Assembly: GCA_030142905.1 (NCBI GenBank)
Contig: JASJOG010000061.1
Coordinates: forward strand, 1 to 64,000
Length of the DNA stretch: 64,000 nt
From: Heliopora coerulea
Lineage: Eukaryota > Cnidaria > Anthozoa > Scleralcyonacea > Helioporidae
Direction of reading: 5' to 3'
The notes below the pieces were generated by a model. That model did no database searches, had not been told where the DNA came from, and saw only the letters and a list, made by a program, of their open reading frames with translations. The position numbers and the translations under genes are program-made. Positions 15,601-30,060 of this stretch are shown here, in pieces (the first letter of the stretch is position 1; each line of letters begins with the position of its first letter).

Positions 15601-18244
15601 ATTTATTGGTTTTTATAGATGTATTTGTGTTTGTTTAGAATGGATGTTTTAGTATCGATGTTAGTTCTTTTGTTTGAGGTTATACTTATTTGTGAGGTAC
15701 CACAGAAGTAAGTGTTTTGTCAATGCTAAGCGAGGGTATTATAAGGGGCAAGACCTTACTCTTTAAGCAATAGATTTTTTTTATAGCAGAAAACTAAATG
15801 TTGTTGTGGTGGTTTTTTATGTAGTTATATTGGCTGAATGGAGATAAAGTGAATTTAAAGCTGGAAGAGAAATTTTAAGATAATTATTCATTGTTTGTAA
15901 TAGATGTATTTGTGTTAGTTTATGAGGCATGTTTTAGTATCGATGCTAGTACTTTTCATTGAGATAATATTTAGTTATGAGGTGATATTTAGTTGTTCCT
16001 TAGTTTTAAAATTAGTTTCAAGACCTTACTCATTAAGCAATAGTTCATTTTGTTATAACAGAAAACTGAATGTTCTTGTGATGGTATTTATTTAGGTATT
16101 TTAAGCCGAATTATAATAAAATGAATGTAATGCTGAAAGAAGCTTTTTAATTTAAGTATTTATTGGTTTTTTATAATTGTATTTGTGTTTGTTTAAAATG
16201 GATGTTTTAGAATCGATGTTAGTTCTTTTGTTTGACGTTATACTTATTTGTGAGGTACCGCAGAAGTAAGTGTTTTGTCAAGGCCAAGCGAGGGTAGGAT
16301 AAGGGGCAAGACCTTACTCTTTACGCATTAGATTTTTTTTGTAGCAGCAAACTAAATGTTGTTGTGATGGTTTTTATGTAGTTATGTTGGCTGAATGGAG
16401 ATAAAGTGAATTTAATGCGGGAAGAGAAATTTTAAGATAAGTATTCATTGTTTGTAATAGATGTATTTGTGTTAGTTTATGAGGCATGTTTTAGTATAGA
16501 TACTAGTACTTTTCATTGAGGTAATATTTAGTTATGAGGTGATATTTAGTTGTTCCTTAGTTTTTAATTTAGTTTCAAGACCTTAGTCTTTATGCAATAG
16601 TTCATTTTGTTATAGCAGGAAATTGAATGTTCTTGTGATGGTTTTTATTTAGGTATTTTAAGCCGAATTATAATAAAATGAATGTAATGCTGCAAGAGAC
16701 TTTTCAATTTAAGTATTTATTGGTTTTTTATAGATGTATTTGTGTTTGTTTAGAATGGATGTTTTAGTATCGATGTTAGTTCTGTTGTTTGAGGTTATAC
16801 TTATTTGTGAGGTACCGCAGAAGTAAGTGTTTTGTTAAGGCTAAGCGAGGGTAGGATAAGGGGCAAGACCTTACTCTTTACGCAATAGATTTTTTTTTAT
16901 AGCAGAAAACTAAATGTTGTTGTGATGGTTTATATGTAGTTATGTTGGCTGAATGGAGATAAAATGAATTTAAAGCGGGAAGAGAAATTTTTAGATAAGT
17001 ATTCATTGATTGTAATAGATGTATTTGTGTTAGTTTATGAGGTATGTTTTTAAATCGATGCTAGTACTTTTCATTGAGGTAATATTTAGTTATGAGGTGA
17101 TATTTAGTTGTTCCTTAGTTTTTAATTTAGTTTCAAGACCTTACTCATTATGCAATAGTTCATTTTGTTATAGCAGAAAACTGAATGTTCTTGTGATGGT
17201 TTTTATTTAGGTATTTTAAGCCGAATTATAATAAAATGAATGTAATGCCTCAAGAGACTTTTTAATTTAAGTATTTATTGGTTTTTTATAGATGTATTTG
17301 TGTTTGTTTAGAATGGATGTTTTAGTATCGATATTAGTTCTTTTGTTTGAGGTTATACTTATTTGTGAGGTACCGCAGAAGTAAGTGTTTTGTCAAGGCT
17401 AAGCGAGGGTAGGATAAGGGGCAAGACCTTACTCTTTAAGCAATAGATTTTTTTTATAGCAGAAAACTAAATGTTGTTGTTATGGTTTTTATTTAGTTAT
17501 GTTGGCTGAATGGAGATAAAGTGAATTTAAAGAGGGAAGAGAAATTTTAAGATAAGTATTCATTGTTTGTAATAGATCTATTTGTGTTAGTTTATGAGAC
17601 ATGTTTTAGTATCGATGCTAGTACTTTTCATTGAGGTAATATTTAGTTATGAGGTGATATTTTGTTGTTCCTTAGTTTTTAATTTAGTTTCAAGACCTTA
17701 CTCTTTATGCAATAGTTCATTTTGTTATAGCAGAAAACTGAATGTTCTTGTGATGGTTTTTATTTAGGTATTTTAAGCCGAATTATAATAAAATGAATGT
17801 AGTGCTGCAAGAGATTTTTTAATTTAAGTATTTATTGGTTTTTTATAGATGTATTTGTGTTTGTTTAGAATGGATGTTTTAGTATCGATGTTAGTTCTTT
17901 TGTTCGAGGTTATACTTATTTGTGAGGTACCGCAGAAGTAAGTGTTTTGTCAAGGCTAAGCGAGGGTAGGATAAGGCGCAAGACCTTACTCTTTAAGCAA
18001 TAGATTTTTTTTATAGCAGAAAACTAAATGTTGTTGTGATGGTTTTTATTTAGTTATGTTGGCTGAATGGAGATAAAGTGAATTTAAAGCGGGAAGAGAA
18101 ATTTTAAGATAGGTATTCATTGTTTGTAATAGATGTATTTGTGTTAGTTTATGAGTCATGTTTTAATATCGATGCTAGTAGTTTTCATTGAAGTAATATT
18201 TAGTTATGAGGTGATATTTAGTTGTTCCTTAGTTTTTAATTTAG

Positions 18245-21200
18245 TTTCATAACCTTACTCTTTATGGAATAGTTCATTTTGTTATAGCAGGAACCTGAAT
18301 GTTCTTGTGATGGTTTTTATTTAGCTATTGTAAGACGAATTATAATAAAATGAATGTAATGCTACAAGAGACTTTCTAATTTAAGTAGTTACTGGTTTTT
18401 TATAGATGTATTTGTGTTTGTTTTGAATGGATGTTTTAATATCGATGTTAGTTCTTTTGTTCGAGGTTATACTTATTTGTGAGGTACCGCAGAAGTAAGT
18501 GTTTTGTCAAGGCTAAGAGAGGATAGGATAAGGTGCAAGACCTTACTCTTTACGCAATAGATTTTTTTTATAGCAGAAAACTGAATGTTGTTGTGATGGT
18601 TTTTATGTAGTTATGTTATCTGAATTGAGATAAAGTCAATTTAAAGCGGGAAGAGAATTTTTAAGATTGGTATTCATTGTTTGTAATAGATGTATTTGTG
18701 TTAGTTTATGAGGAGTGTTTTAATATCGATGCTAGTACTTTTCATTGAGGTAATATTTAGTTATGAGGTGATATTTAGTTGTTCCTTAGTTTTTAATTTA
18801 GTTTCAAGACCTTAGTCTTTATGGAATAGTTCATTTTGTTATAGCAGGAAACTGAATGATCTTGTGATGGTTTTTATTTAGGTATTGTAAGCCGAATTAT
18901 AATAAAATGAATGTAATGCTGCAAGAGACTTTTTAATTTAAGTATTTATTGGTTTTTTATAGATGTATTTGTGTTTGTTTAGAATGGATGTTTTAGTATC
19001 GATGTTAGTTCTTTTGTTCGAGGTTATACTTATTTGTGAGGTACCGCAGAAGTAAGTGTTTTGTCAAGGCTAAGCGAGGGTAGGATAATGCGCAAGACCT
19101 TACTCTTTAAGCAATAGATTTTTTTTATAGCAGAAAACTAAATGTTGTTGTGATGGTTTTTATTTAGTTATGTTGGCTGAATGGAGATAAAGTGAATTTA
19201 AAGCGGGAAGAGAAATTTTAAGATAGGTATTCATTGTTTGTAATAGATGTATTTGTGTTAGTTTATGAGTCATGTTTTAATATCGATGCTAGTAGTTTTC
19301 ATTGAAGTAATATTTAGTTATGAGGTGATATTTAGTTGTTCCTTAGTTTTTAATTTAGTTTCATAACCTTACTCTTTATGGAATAGTTCATTTTGTTATA
19401 GCAGGAACCTGAATGTTCTTGTGATGGTTTTTATTTAGCTATTGTAAGACGAATTATAATAAAATGAATGTAATGCTACAAGAGACTTTCTAATTTAAGT
19501 AGTTACTGGTTTTTTATAGATGTATTTGTGTTTGTTTTGAATGGATGTTTTAATATCGATGTTAGTTCTTTTGTTCGAGGTTATACTTATTTGTGAGGTA
19601 CCGCAGAAGTAAGTGTTTTGTCAAGGCTAAGAGAGGATAGGATAAGGTGCAAGACCTTACTCTTTACGCAATAGATTTTTTTTATAGCAGAAAACTGAAT
19701 GTTGTTGTGATGGTTTTTATGTAGTTATGTTAGCTGAATTGAGATAAAGTCAATTTAAAGCGGGAAGAGAATTTTTAAGATTGGTATTCATTGTTTGTAA
19801 TAGATGTATTTGTGTTAGTTTATGAGGAGTGTTTTAATATCGATGCTAGTACTTTTCATTGAGGTAATATTTAGTTATGAGGTGATATTTAGTTGTTCCT
19901 TAGTTTTTAATTTAGTTTCAAGACCTTAGTCTTTATGGAATAGTTCATTTTGTTATAGCAGGAAACTGAATGATCTTGTGATGGTTTTTATTTAGGTATT
20001 GTAAGCCGAATTATAATAAAATGAATGTAATGCTGCAAGAGACTTTTTAATTTAAGTATTTATTGGTTTTTTATAGATGTATTTGTGTTTGTTTAGAATG
20101 GATGTTTTAGTATCGATGTTGGTTCTTTTGTTTGAGGTTATACTTATTTGGGAGATACCGCAGAAGTAAGTGTTTTGTCAAAGCTTAGCGAGGTTAGGAT
20201 AAGGGGCAAGACCTTACTCTTTACGCAATAGATTTTTTTTATTGCAGAAAACTAAATGTTGTTGTGATGGTTTTTATGTAGTTATGTTGGCTGAATGGAG
20301 ATAAAATGAATTTAAAGCGGGAAGAGAAATTTTTAGATAATTATTCATTGATTGTAATAGATGTATTTGTGTTAGTTTATAAGGCATGTTTTAGTATCGA
20401 TGCTAGTACTTTTCATTGAGGTAATATTTAGTTATGAGTTGATATTTAGTTGTTCCTTAGTTTTTAATTTAGTTTCAAGACCTTACTCATTATGCCATAG
20501 TTCATTTTGTTATATCAGAAAATTGAATGTTCTTGTGATGGTTTTTATTTAGGTATTTTAAGCCGAATTATAATAAAATGAATGTAATGCTGCAAGAGAC
20601 TTTTTAATTTAAGTATTTATTGGTTTTTTATAGATGTATTTGTGTTTGTTTAGAATGGATGTTTTAGTATCGATATTAGTACTTTTGTTTGAGGTTATAC
20701 TTATTTGTGAGATACCGCAGAAGTAAGTGTTTTGTCAAGGCTAAGCGAGGGTAGGATAAGGGGCAAGACCTTACTCTTTAAGCAATAGATTTTTTTTATA
20801 GCAGAAAACTAAATGTTGTTGTGATGGTTTTTATTTAGTTATGTTGGCTGAATGGAGATAAAGTGAATTTAAAGCGGGAAGAGAAATTTTAAGATAAGTA
20901 TTCATTGTTTGTAATAGATCTATTTGTGTTAGTTTATAAGGCATGTTTTAGTATCGATGCTAGTACTTTTCATTGAGGTAATATTTAGTTATGAGGTGAT
21001 ATTTAGTTGTTCCTTAGTTTTTAATTTAGTTTCAAGACCTTAGTCTTTATGCAATAGTTCATTTTGTTATAGCAGAAAACTGAATGTTCTTGTGATGGTT
21101 TTTATTTAGGTATTTTAAGCCGAATTATAATAAAATGAATGTAGTGCTGCAAGAGACTTTTTAATTTAAGTATTTATTGGTTTTTTATAGATGTATTTGT

Positions 21201-24200
21201 GTTTGTTTAGAATGGATATTTTAGTATCGATGTTATTTCTTTTGTTCGAGGTTATACTTATTTGTGAGGTACCGCAGAAGTAAGTGTTTTGTCAAGGCTG
21301 AGCGAGGGTAGGATAAGGGGCAAGACCTTACTCTTTAAGCAATAGATTTTTTTTATAGCAGAAAACTAAATGTTGTTGTGATGGTTTTTATTTAGTTATG
21401 TTGGCTGAATGGAGATAAAGTGAATTTAAAGCGAGAAGAGAAATTTTAAGATAAGTATTCATTGTTTGTAATAGATGTATTTGTTTTAGTTTATGAGTCA
21501 TATTTTAATATCGATGCTAGTAGTTTTCATTGAAGTAATATTTAGTTATGAGGTGATATTTAGTTGTTCCTTAGTTTTTAATTTAGTTTCATAACCTTAC
21601 TCTTTATGGAATAGTTCATTTTGTTATAGCAGGAACCTGAATGTTCTTGTGATGGTTTTTATTTAGGTATTTTAAGCCGAATTATAATAAAATGAATGTA
21701 ATGCTGCAAGAGACTTTTTAATTTAAGTATTTATTGATTTTTTATAGATGTATTTGTGTTTGTTTAGAATGGATGTTTTAGTATCGATGTTGGTTCTTTT
21801 GTTAGAGGTTATACTTATTTGTCAGGTACCGCAGAAGTAAGTGTTTTGTCAAGGCTAAGGGAGGGTAGGATAAGGGGCAAGACCTTACTCTTTATGCAAT
21901 AGATTTTTTTTATAGCAGAAAACTAAATGTTGTTGTGATGGTTTTTATGTAGTTATGTTGGCTGAATGGAGATAAAGTGAATTTAAAGCGGGAAGAGAAA
22001 TTTTATGATAAGTATTCATTGTTTGTAATAGATCTATTTGTGTTAGTTTATGAGGCATGTTTTTATATCGATGCTAGTACTTTTCATTGAGGTAATATTT
22101 AGTTATGAGGTGATATTTAGTTGTTCCTTAGTTTTTAATTTAGTTTCAAGACCTTAGTCTTTATGGAATAGTTAATTTTGTTATAGCAGAAAACTGAATG
22201 TTCTTGTGATGGTTTTTATTTAGGTATTTTAAGCCGAATTATAATAAAATGAATGTAATGCTGCAAGAGACTTTTCAATTTAAATATTTATTGGTTTTTT
22301 ATAGATGTATTTGTGTTTGTTTAGAATGGATGTTTTAGTATCGATGTTAGTTCTGTTGTTTGAGGTTATACTTATTTGTGAGGCACCGCAGAAGTAAGTG
22401 TTTTGTCAAGGCTAAGCGAGGGTAGGATAAGGGGCAAGACCTTACTCTTTACGCAATAGATTTTTTTTTATAGCAGAAAACTAAATGTTGTTGTGATGGT
22501 TTATATGTAGTTATGTTGGCTGAATGGAGATAAAATGAATTTAAAGCGGGAAGAGAAATTTTTAGATAATTATTCATTGATTGTAATAGATGTATTTGTG
22601 TTAGTTTATGAGGTATGTTTTTAAATTGATGCTAGTACTTTTCATTGAGGTAATATTTAGTTATGAGGTGATATTTAGTTGTTCCTTAGTTTTTAATTTA
22701 GTTTCAAGACCTTACTCATTATGCAATAGTTCATTTTGTTATATCAGAAAATTGAATGTTCTTGTGATGGTTTTTATTTAGGTATTTTAATCCGAATTAT
22801 AATAAAATGAATGTAATGCTGCAAGAGACTTTTTAATTTAAGTATTTATTGGTTTTTTATAGATGTATTTGTGTTTGTTTAGAATGGATGTTTTAGTATC
22901 GATGTTAGTTCTTTTGTTCGAGGTTATACTTATTTGTGAGGTACCGCAGAAGTAAGTGTTTTGTCAAGGCTAAGCGAGGGTAGGATAAGGGGTAAGACCT
23001 TACTCTTTAAGCAATAGATTTTTTTTATAGCAGAAAACTAAATGTTGTTGTGATGGTTTTTATTTAGTTATGTTGGCTGAATGGAGATAAAGTGAATTTA
23101 AAGCGGGAAGAGAAATTTTAAGATAGGTATTCATTGTTTGTAATAGATGTATTTGTGTTAGTTTATGAGTCATGTTTTAATATCGATGCTAGTAGTTTTC
23201 ATTGAAGTAATATTTAGTTATGAGGTGATATTTAGTTGTTCCTTAGTTTTTAATTTAGTTTCATAACCTTACTCTTTATGGAATAGTTCATTTTGTTATA
23301 GCAGGAACCTGAATGTTCTTGTGATGTTTTTTATTTAGCTATTGTAAGACGAATTATAATAAAATGAATGTAATGCTACAAGAGACTTTCTAATTTAAGT
23401 ATTTACTGGTTTTTTATAGATGTATTTGTGTTTGTTTAGAATGGATGTTTTAGTATCGATGTTAGTTCTTTTGTTTGAGGTCATACTTATTTGTGAGGTA
23501 CCGCAGAATTAAGTGTTTTGTCAAGGCTAAGAGAGGATAGGATAAGGTGCAAGACCTTACTCTTTACGCAATAGATTTTTTTTATAGCAGAAAATTGAAT
23601 ATTGTTGTGATGGTTTTTATGTAGTTATGTTGGCTGAATTGAGATAAAGTCAATTTAAAGCGGGAAGAGAATTTTTAAGATAGGTATTCATTGTTTGTAA
23701 TAGATGTATTTGTGTTAGATTATGAGGAGTGTTTTAATATCGATGCTAGTACTTTTCATTGAGGTAATATTTAGTTATGAGGTGATATTTAGTTGTTCCT
23801 TAGTTTTTAATTTAGTTTCAAGACCTTAGTCTTTATGGAATAGTTCATTTTGTTATAGCAGGAAACTGAATGATCTTGTGATGGTTTTTATTTAGGTATT
23901 GTAAGCCGAATTATAATAAAATGAATGTAATGCTGCAAGAGACTTTTTAATTTAAGTATTTATTGGTTTTTTATAGATGTATTTGTGTTTGTTTAGAATG
24001 GATGTTTTAGTATCGATGTTGGTTCTTTTGTTTGATGTTATACTTATTTGGGAGATACCGCAGAAGTAAGTGTTTTGTCAAGGCTTAGCGAGGGTAGGAT
24101 AAGGGGCAAGACCTTACTCTTTACGCAATAGATTTTTTTTATTGCAGAAAACTAAATGTTGTTGTGATGGTTTTTATGTAGTTATGTTGGCTGAATGGAG

Positions 24201-27200
24201 ATAAAATGAATTTAAAGCGGGAAGAGAAATTTTTAGATAATTATTCATTGATTGTAATAGATTTATTTGTGTTAGTTTATGAGGCATGTTTTAGTATGGA
24301 TGCTAGTACTTTTCATTGAGGTAATATTTAGTTATGAGGTGATATTTAGTTGTTCCTTAGTTTTTAATTTAGTTTCAAGACCTTACTCATTATGCAATAG
24401 TTCATTTTGTTATATCAGAAAATTGAATGATCTTGTGATGGTTTTTATTTAGGTATTTTAAGCCGAATTATAATAAAATGAATGTAATGCTGCAAGAGAC
24501 TTTTTAATTTAAGTATTTATTGCTTTTTTATAGATGTATTTGTGTTTGTTTAGAATGGATGTTTTAGTATCGATGTTAGTTCTTTTGTTCGAGGTTATAC
24601 TTATTTGTGAGGTACCGCAGAAGTAAGTGTTTTGTCAAGGCTAAGCGAGGGTAGGATAAGGGGCAAGACCTTACTCTTTAAGCAATAGATTTTTTTTATA
24701 GCAGAAAACTAAATGTTGTTGTGATGGTTTTTATTTAGTTATGTTGGCTGAATGGAGATAAAGTGAATTTAAAGCGGGAAGAGAAATTTTAAGATAAGTA
24801 TTCATTGTTTGTAATAGATGTATTTGTGTTAGTTTATGAGTCATATTTTAATATCGATGCTAGTAGTTTTCATTGAAGTAATATTTAGTTATGAGGTGAT
24901 ATTTAGTTGTTCCTTAGTTTTTAATTTAGTTTCATAACCTTACTCTTTATGGAATAGTTCATTTTGTTATAGCAGGACCCTGAATGTTCTTGTGATGGTT
25001 TTTATTTAGCTATTGTAAGACGAATTATAATAAAATGAATGTAATGCTACAAGAGACTTTCTAATTTAAGCATTTACTGGTTTTTTATAGATGTATTTGT
25101 GTTTGTTTAGAATGGATGTTTTAGTATCGATGTTAATTCTTTTGTTTGAGGTCATACTTATTTGTGAGGTACCGCAGAAGTAAGTGTTTTGTCAAGGCTA
25201 AGAGAGGATAGGATAAGGTGCAAGACCTTACTCTTTACGCAATAGATTTTATTTATAGCAGAAAACTGAATGTTGTTGTGATGGTTTTTATGTAGTTATG
25301 TTGGCTGAATGGAGATAAAATGAATTTAAAGTGGGAAGAGAAATTTTTAGATAATTATTCATTGATTGTAATAGATGTATTTGTGTTAGTTTATGAGGCA
25401 TGTTTTAGTATGGATGCTAGTACTTTTCATTGAGGTAATATTTAGTTATGAGGTGATATTTAGTTGTTCCTTAGTTTTTAATTTAGTTTCAAGACCTTAC
25501 TCATTATGCAATAGTTCATTTTGTTATATCAGAAAATTGAATGATCTTGTGATGGTTTTTATTTAGGTATTTTAAGCCGAATGATAATAAAATGAATGTA
25601 ATGCTGCAAGAGACTTTTTAATTTAAGTATTTATTGCTTTTTTATAGATGTATTTGTGTTTGTTTAGAATGGATGTTTTAGTATCGATGTTAGTTCTTTT
25701 GTTCGAGGTTATACTTATTTGTGAGGTACCGCAGAAGTAAGTGTTTTGTCAAGGCTAAGCGAGGGTAGGATAAGGGGCAAGACCTTACTCTTTAAGCAAT
25801 AGATTTTTTTTATAGCAGAAAACTAAATGTTGTTGTGATGGTTTTTATTTAGTTATGTTGGCTGAATGGAGATAAAGTGAATTTAAAGCGGGAAGAGGAA
25901 TTTTAAGATAAGTATTCATTGTTTGTAATAGATGTATTTGTGTTAGTTTATGAGTCATATTTTAATATCGATGCTAGTAGTTTTCATTGAAGTAATATTT
26001 AGTTATGAGGTGATATTTAGTTGTTCCTTAGTTTTTAATTTAGTTTCATAACCTTACTCTTTATGGAATAGTTCATTTTGTTATAGCAGGACCCTGAATG
26101 TTCTTGTGATGGTTTTTATTTAGCTATTGTAAGACGAATTATAATAAAATGAATGTAATGCTACAAGAGACTTTCTAATTTAAGCATTTACTGGTTTTTT
26201 ATAGATGTATTTGTGTTTGTTTAGAATGGATGTTTTAGTATCGATGTTAATTCTTTTGTTTGAGGTCATACTTATTTGTGAGGTACCGCAGAAGTAAGTG
26301 TTTTGTCAAGGCTAAGAGAGGATAGGATAAGGTGCAAGACCTTACTCTTTATGCAATAGATTTTATTTATAGCAGAAAACTGAATGTTGTTGTGATGGTT
26401 TTTATGTAGTTATGTTGGCTGAATGGAGATAAAATGAATTTAAAGTGGGAAGAGAAATTTTTAGATAATTATTCATTGATTGTAATAGATGTATTTGTGT
26501 TAGTTTATGAGGCATGTTTTAGTATGGATGCTAGTACTTTTCATTGAGGTAATATTTAGTTATGAGGTGATATTTAGTTGTTCCTTAGTTTTTAATTTAG
26601 TTTCAAGACCTTACTCATTATGCAATAGTTCATTTTGTTATATCAGAAAATTGAATGATCTTGTGATGGTTTTTATTTAGGTATTTTAAGCCGAATTATA
26701 ATAAAATGAATGTAATGCTGCAAGAGACTTTTTAATTTAAGTATTTATTGCTTTTTTATAGATGTATTTGTGTTTGTTTAGAATGGATGTTTTAGTATCG
26801 ATGTTAGTTCTTTTGTTCGAGGTTATACTTATTTGTGAGGTACCGCAGAAGTAAGTGTTTTGTCAAGGCTAAGCGAGGGTAGGATAAGGGGCAAGACCTT
26901 ACTCTTTAAGCAATAGATTTTTTTTATAGCAGAAAACTAAATGTTGTTGTGATGGTTTTTATTTAGTTATGTTGGCTGAATGGAGATAAAGTGAATTTAA
27001 AGCGGGAAGAGAAATTTTAAGATAAGTATTCATTGTTTGTAATAGATGTATTTGTGTTAGTTTATGAGTCATATTTTAATATCGATGCTAGTAGTTTTCA
27101 TTGAAGTAATATTTAGTTATGAGGTGATATTTAGTTGTTCCTTAGTTTTTAATTTAGTTTCATAACCTTACTCTTTATGGAATAGTTCATTTTGTTATAG

Positions 27201-30060
27201 CAGGACCCTGAATGTTCTTGTGATGGTTTTTATTTAGCTATTGTAAGACGAATTATAATAAAATGAATGTAATGCTACAAGAGACTTTTTAATTTAAGCA
27301 TTTACTGGTTTTTTATAGATGTATTTGTGTTTGTTTAGAATGGATGTTTTAGTATCGATGTTAGTTCTTTTGTTTGAGGTCATACTTATTTGTGAGGTAC
27401 CGCAGAAGTAAGTGTTTTGTCAAGGCTAAGCGAGGGTAGGATAAGGGGCAAGACCTTACTCTTTACGCAATAGATTTTATTTATAGCAGAAAACTAAATG
27501 TTGTTGTGATGGTTTTTATGTAGTTATGTTGGCTGAATGGAGATAAAGTGAATTTAAAGCGGGAAGAGAAATTTTAAGATAAGTATTCATTGTTTGTAAT
27601 AGATGTATTTGTGTTAGTTTATGAGTCATATTTTAATATCGATGCTAGTACTTTTCATTGAGGTAATATTTAGTTATGAGGTGATATTTAGTTGTTCCTT
27701 AGTTTTTAATTTAGTTTCAAGACCTTACTCTTTATGGAATAGTTCATTTTGTTATAGCAGGACCCTGAATGTTCTTGTGATGGTTTTTATTTAGCTATTG
27801 TAAGACGAATTATAATAAAATGAATGTAATGCTGCAAGAGACTTTTTAATTTAAGTATTTATTGGTTTTTTATAGATGTATTTGTGTTTGTTTAGAATGG
27901 ATGTTTTAGTATCGATGTTAGTTCTTTTGTTTGAGGTTATACTTATTTGTGAGGTACCGCAGAAGTAAGTGTTTTGTCAAGGCTAAGCGAGGGTAGGATA
28001 AGGGGCAAGACCTTACTCTTTACGCAATAGATTTTTTTTATAGCAGAAAACTAAATGTTGTTGTGATGGTTTTTATGTAGTTATGTTGGCTGAATGGAGA
28101 TAAAGTGAATTTAAAGCGGGAAGAGAATTTTTAAGATAAGTATTCATTGTTTGTAATAGATGTATTTGTGTTAGTTTATGAGTCATATTTTAATATCGAT
28201 GCTAGTAGTTTTCATTGAAGTAATATTTAGTTATGAGGTGATATTTAGTTGTTCCTTAGTTTTTAATTTAGTTTCAAGACCTTACTCATTATGCAATAGT
28301 TCATTTTGTTATAGCAGAAAACTGAATGTTCTTGTGATGGTTTTTATTTAGGTATTTTAAGCTTAATTATAATAAAATGAATGTAATGCTGCAAGAGACT
28401 TTTTAATTTAAGTATTTATTGCTTTTTTATAGATGTATTTGTGTTTGTTTAGAATGGATGTTTTAGTATCGATGTTAGTTCTTTTGTTCGAGGTTATACT
28501 TATTTGTGAGGTACCGCAGAAGTAAGTGTTTTGTCAAGGCTAAGCGAGGGTAGGATAAGGGGCAAGACCTTACTCTTTATGCAATAGATTTTTTTTATAG
28601 CAGAAAACTAAATGTTGTTGTGATGGTTTTTATGTAGTTATGTTGGCTGAATGGAGATAAAGTGAATTTAAAGTGGGAAGAGAAATTTTAAGATAAGTAT
28701 TCATTGTTTGTAATAGATGTATTTGTGTTAGTTTATGAGTCATATTTTAATATCGATGCTAGTAGTTTTCATTGAAGTAATATTTAGTTATGAGGTGATA
28801 TTTAGTTGTTCCTTAGTTTTTAATTTAGTTTCAAGACCTTACTCATTATGCAATAGTTCATTTTGTTATATCAGAAAATTGAATGATCTTGTGATGGTTT
28901 TTATTTAGGTATTTTAAGCTTAATTATAATAAAATGAATGTAATGCTGCAAGAGACTTTTTAATTTAAGTATTTATTGCTTTTTTATAGATGTATTTGTG
29001 TTTGTTTAGAATGGATGTTTTAGTATCGATGTTAGTTCTTTTGTTCGAGGTTATACTTATTTGTGAGGTACCGCAGAAGTAAGTGTTTTGTCAAGGCTAA
29101 GCGAGGGTAGGATAAGGGGCAAGACCTTACTCTTTAAGCAATAGATTTTTTTTATAGCAGAAAACTAAATGTTGTTGTGATGGTTTTTATTTAGTTATGT
29201 TGGCTGAATGGAGATAAAGTGAATTTAAAGCGGGAAGAGAAATTTTAAGATAAGTATTCATTGTTTGTAATAGATGTATTTGTGTTAGTTTATGAGTCAT
29301 ATTTTAATATCGATGCTAGTAGTTTTCATTGAAGTAATATTTAGTTATGAGGTGATATTTAGTTGTTCCTTAGTTTTTAATTTAGTTTCATAACCTTACT
29401 CTTTATGGAATAGTTCATTTTGTTATAGCAGGACCCTGAATGTTCTTGTGATGGTTTTTATTTAGCTATTGTAAGACGAATTATAATAAAATGAATGTAA
29501 TGCTACAAGAGACTTTCTAATTTAAGCATTTACTGGTTTTTTATAGATGTATTTGTGTTTGTTTAGAATGGATGTTTTAGTATCGATGTTAGTTCTTTTG
29601 TTTGAGGTCATACTTATTTGTGAGGTACCGCAGAAGTAAGTGTTTTGTCAAGGCTAAGAGAGGATAGGATAAGGTGCAAGACCTTACTCTTTACGCAATA
29701 GATTTTATTTATAGCAGAAAACTGAATGTTGTTGTGATGGTTTTTATGTAGTTATGTTGGCTGAATTGAGATAAAGTCAATTTAAAGCGGGAAGAGAATT
29801 TTTAAGATAGGTATTCATTGTTTGTAATAGATGTATTTGTGTTTGTTTATGAGGAGTGTTTTAATATCGATGCTAGTACTTTTCATTGAGGTAATATTTA
29901 GTTATGAGGTGATATTTAGTTGTTCCTTAGTTTTTAATTTAGTTTCAAGACCTTAGTCTTTATGGAATAGTTCATTTTGTTATAGCAGGAAACTGAATGA
30001 TCTTGTGATGGTTTTTATTTAGGTATTGTAAGCCGAATTATAATAAAATGAATGTAATGC
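18245..30060. repeat. 1,114-bp higher-order satellite repeat
   Basis: Here the array alternates two 557-bp subtypes. The marker TTTCATAACC followed by TTTATGGAATAG occurs at about 18245 and 19359, and again at about 24931, 26045 and 27159, each 1,114 bp apart. The alternating subtype carries AAGAGAGGATAGGATAAGGTGC or related variants. This organisation differs from the left part of the array and marks a separate amplification. Confidence 0.8.

Noticed and set aside
27540..27580. CENP-B box in the satellite (AAAGCGGGAAG)
   Set aside because: Only the CGGG half fits; the TTCG half is absent (TGAA), so there is no CENP-B box.
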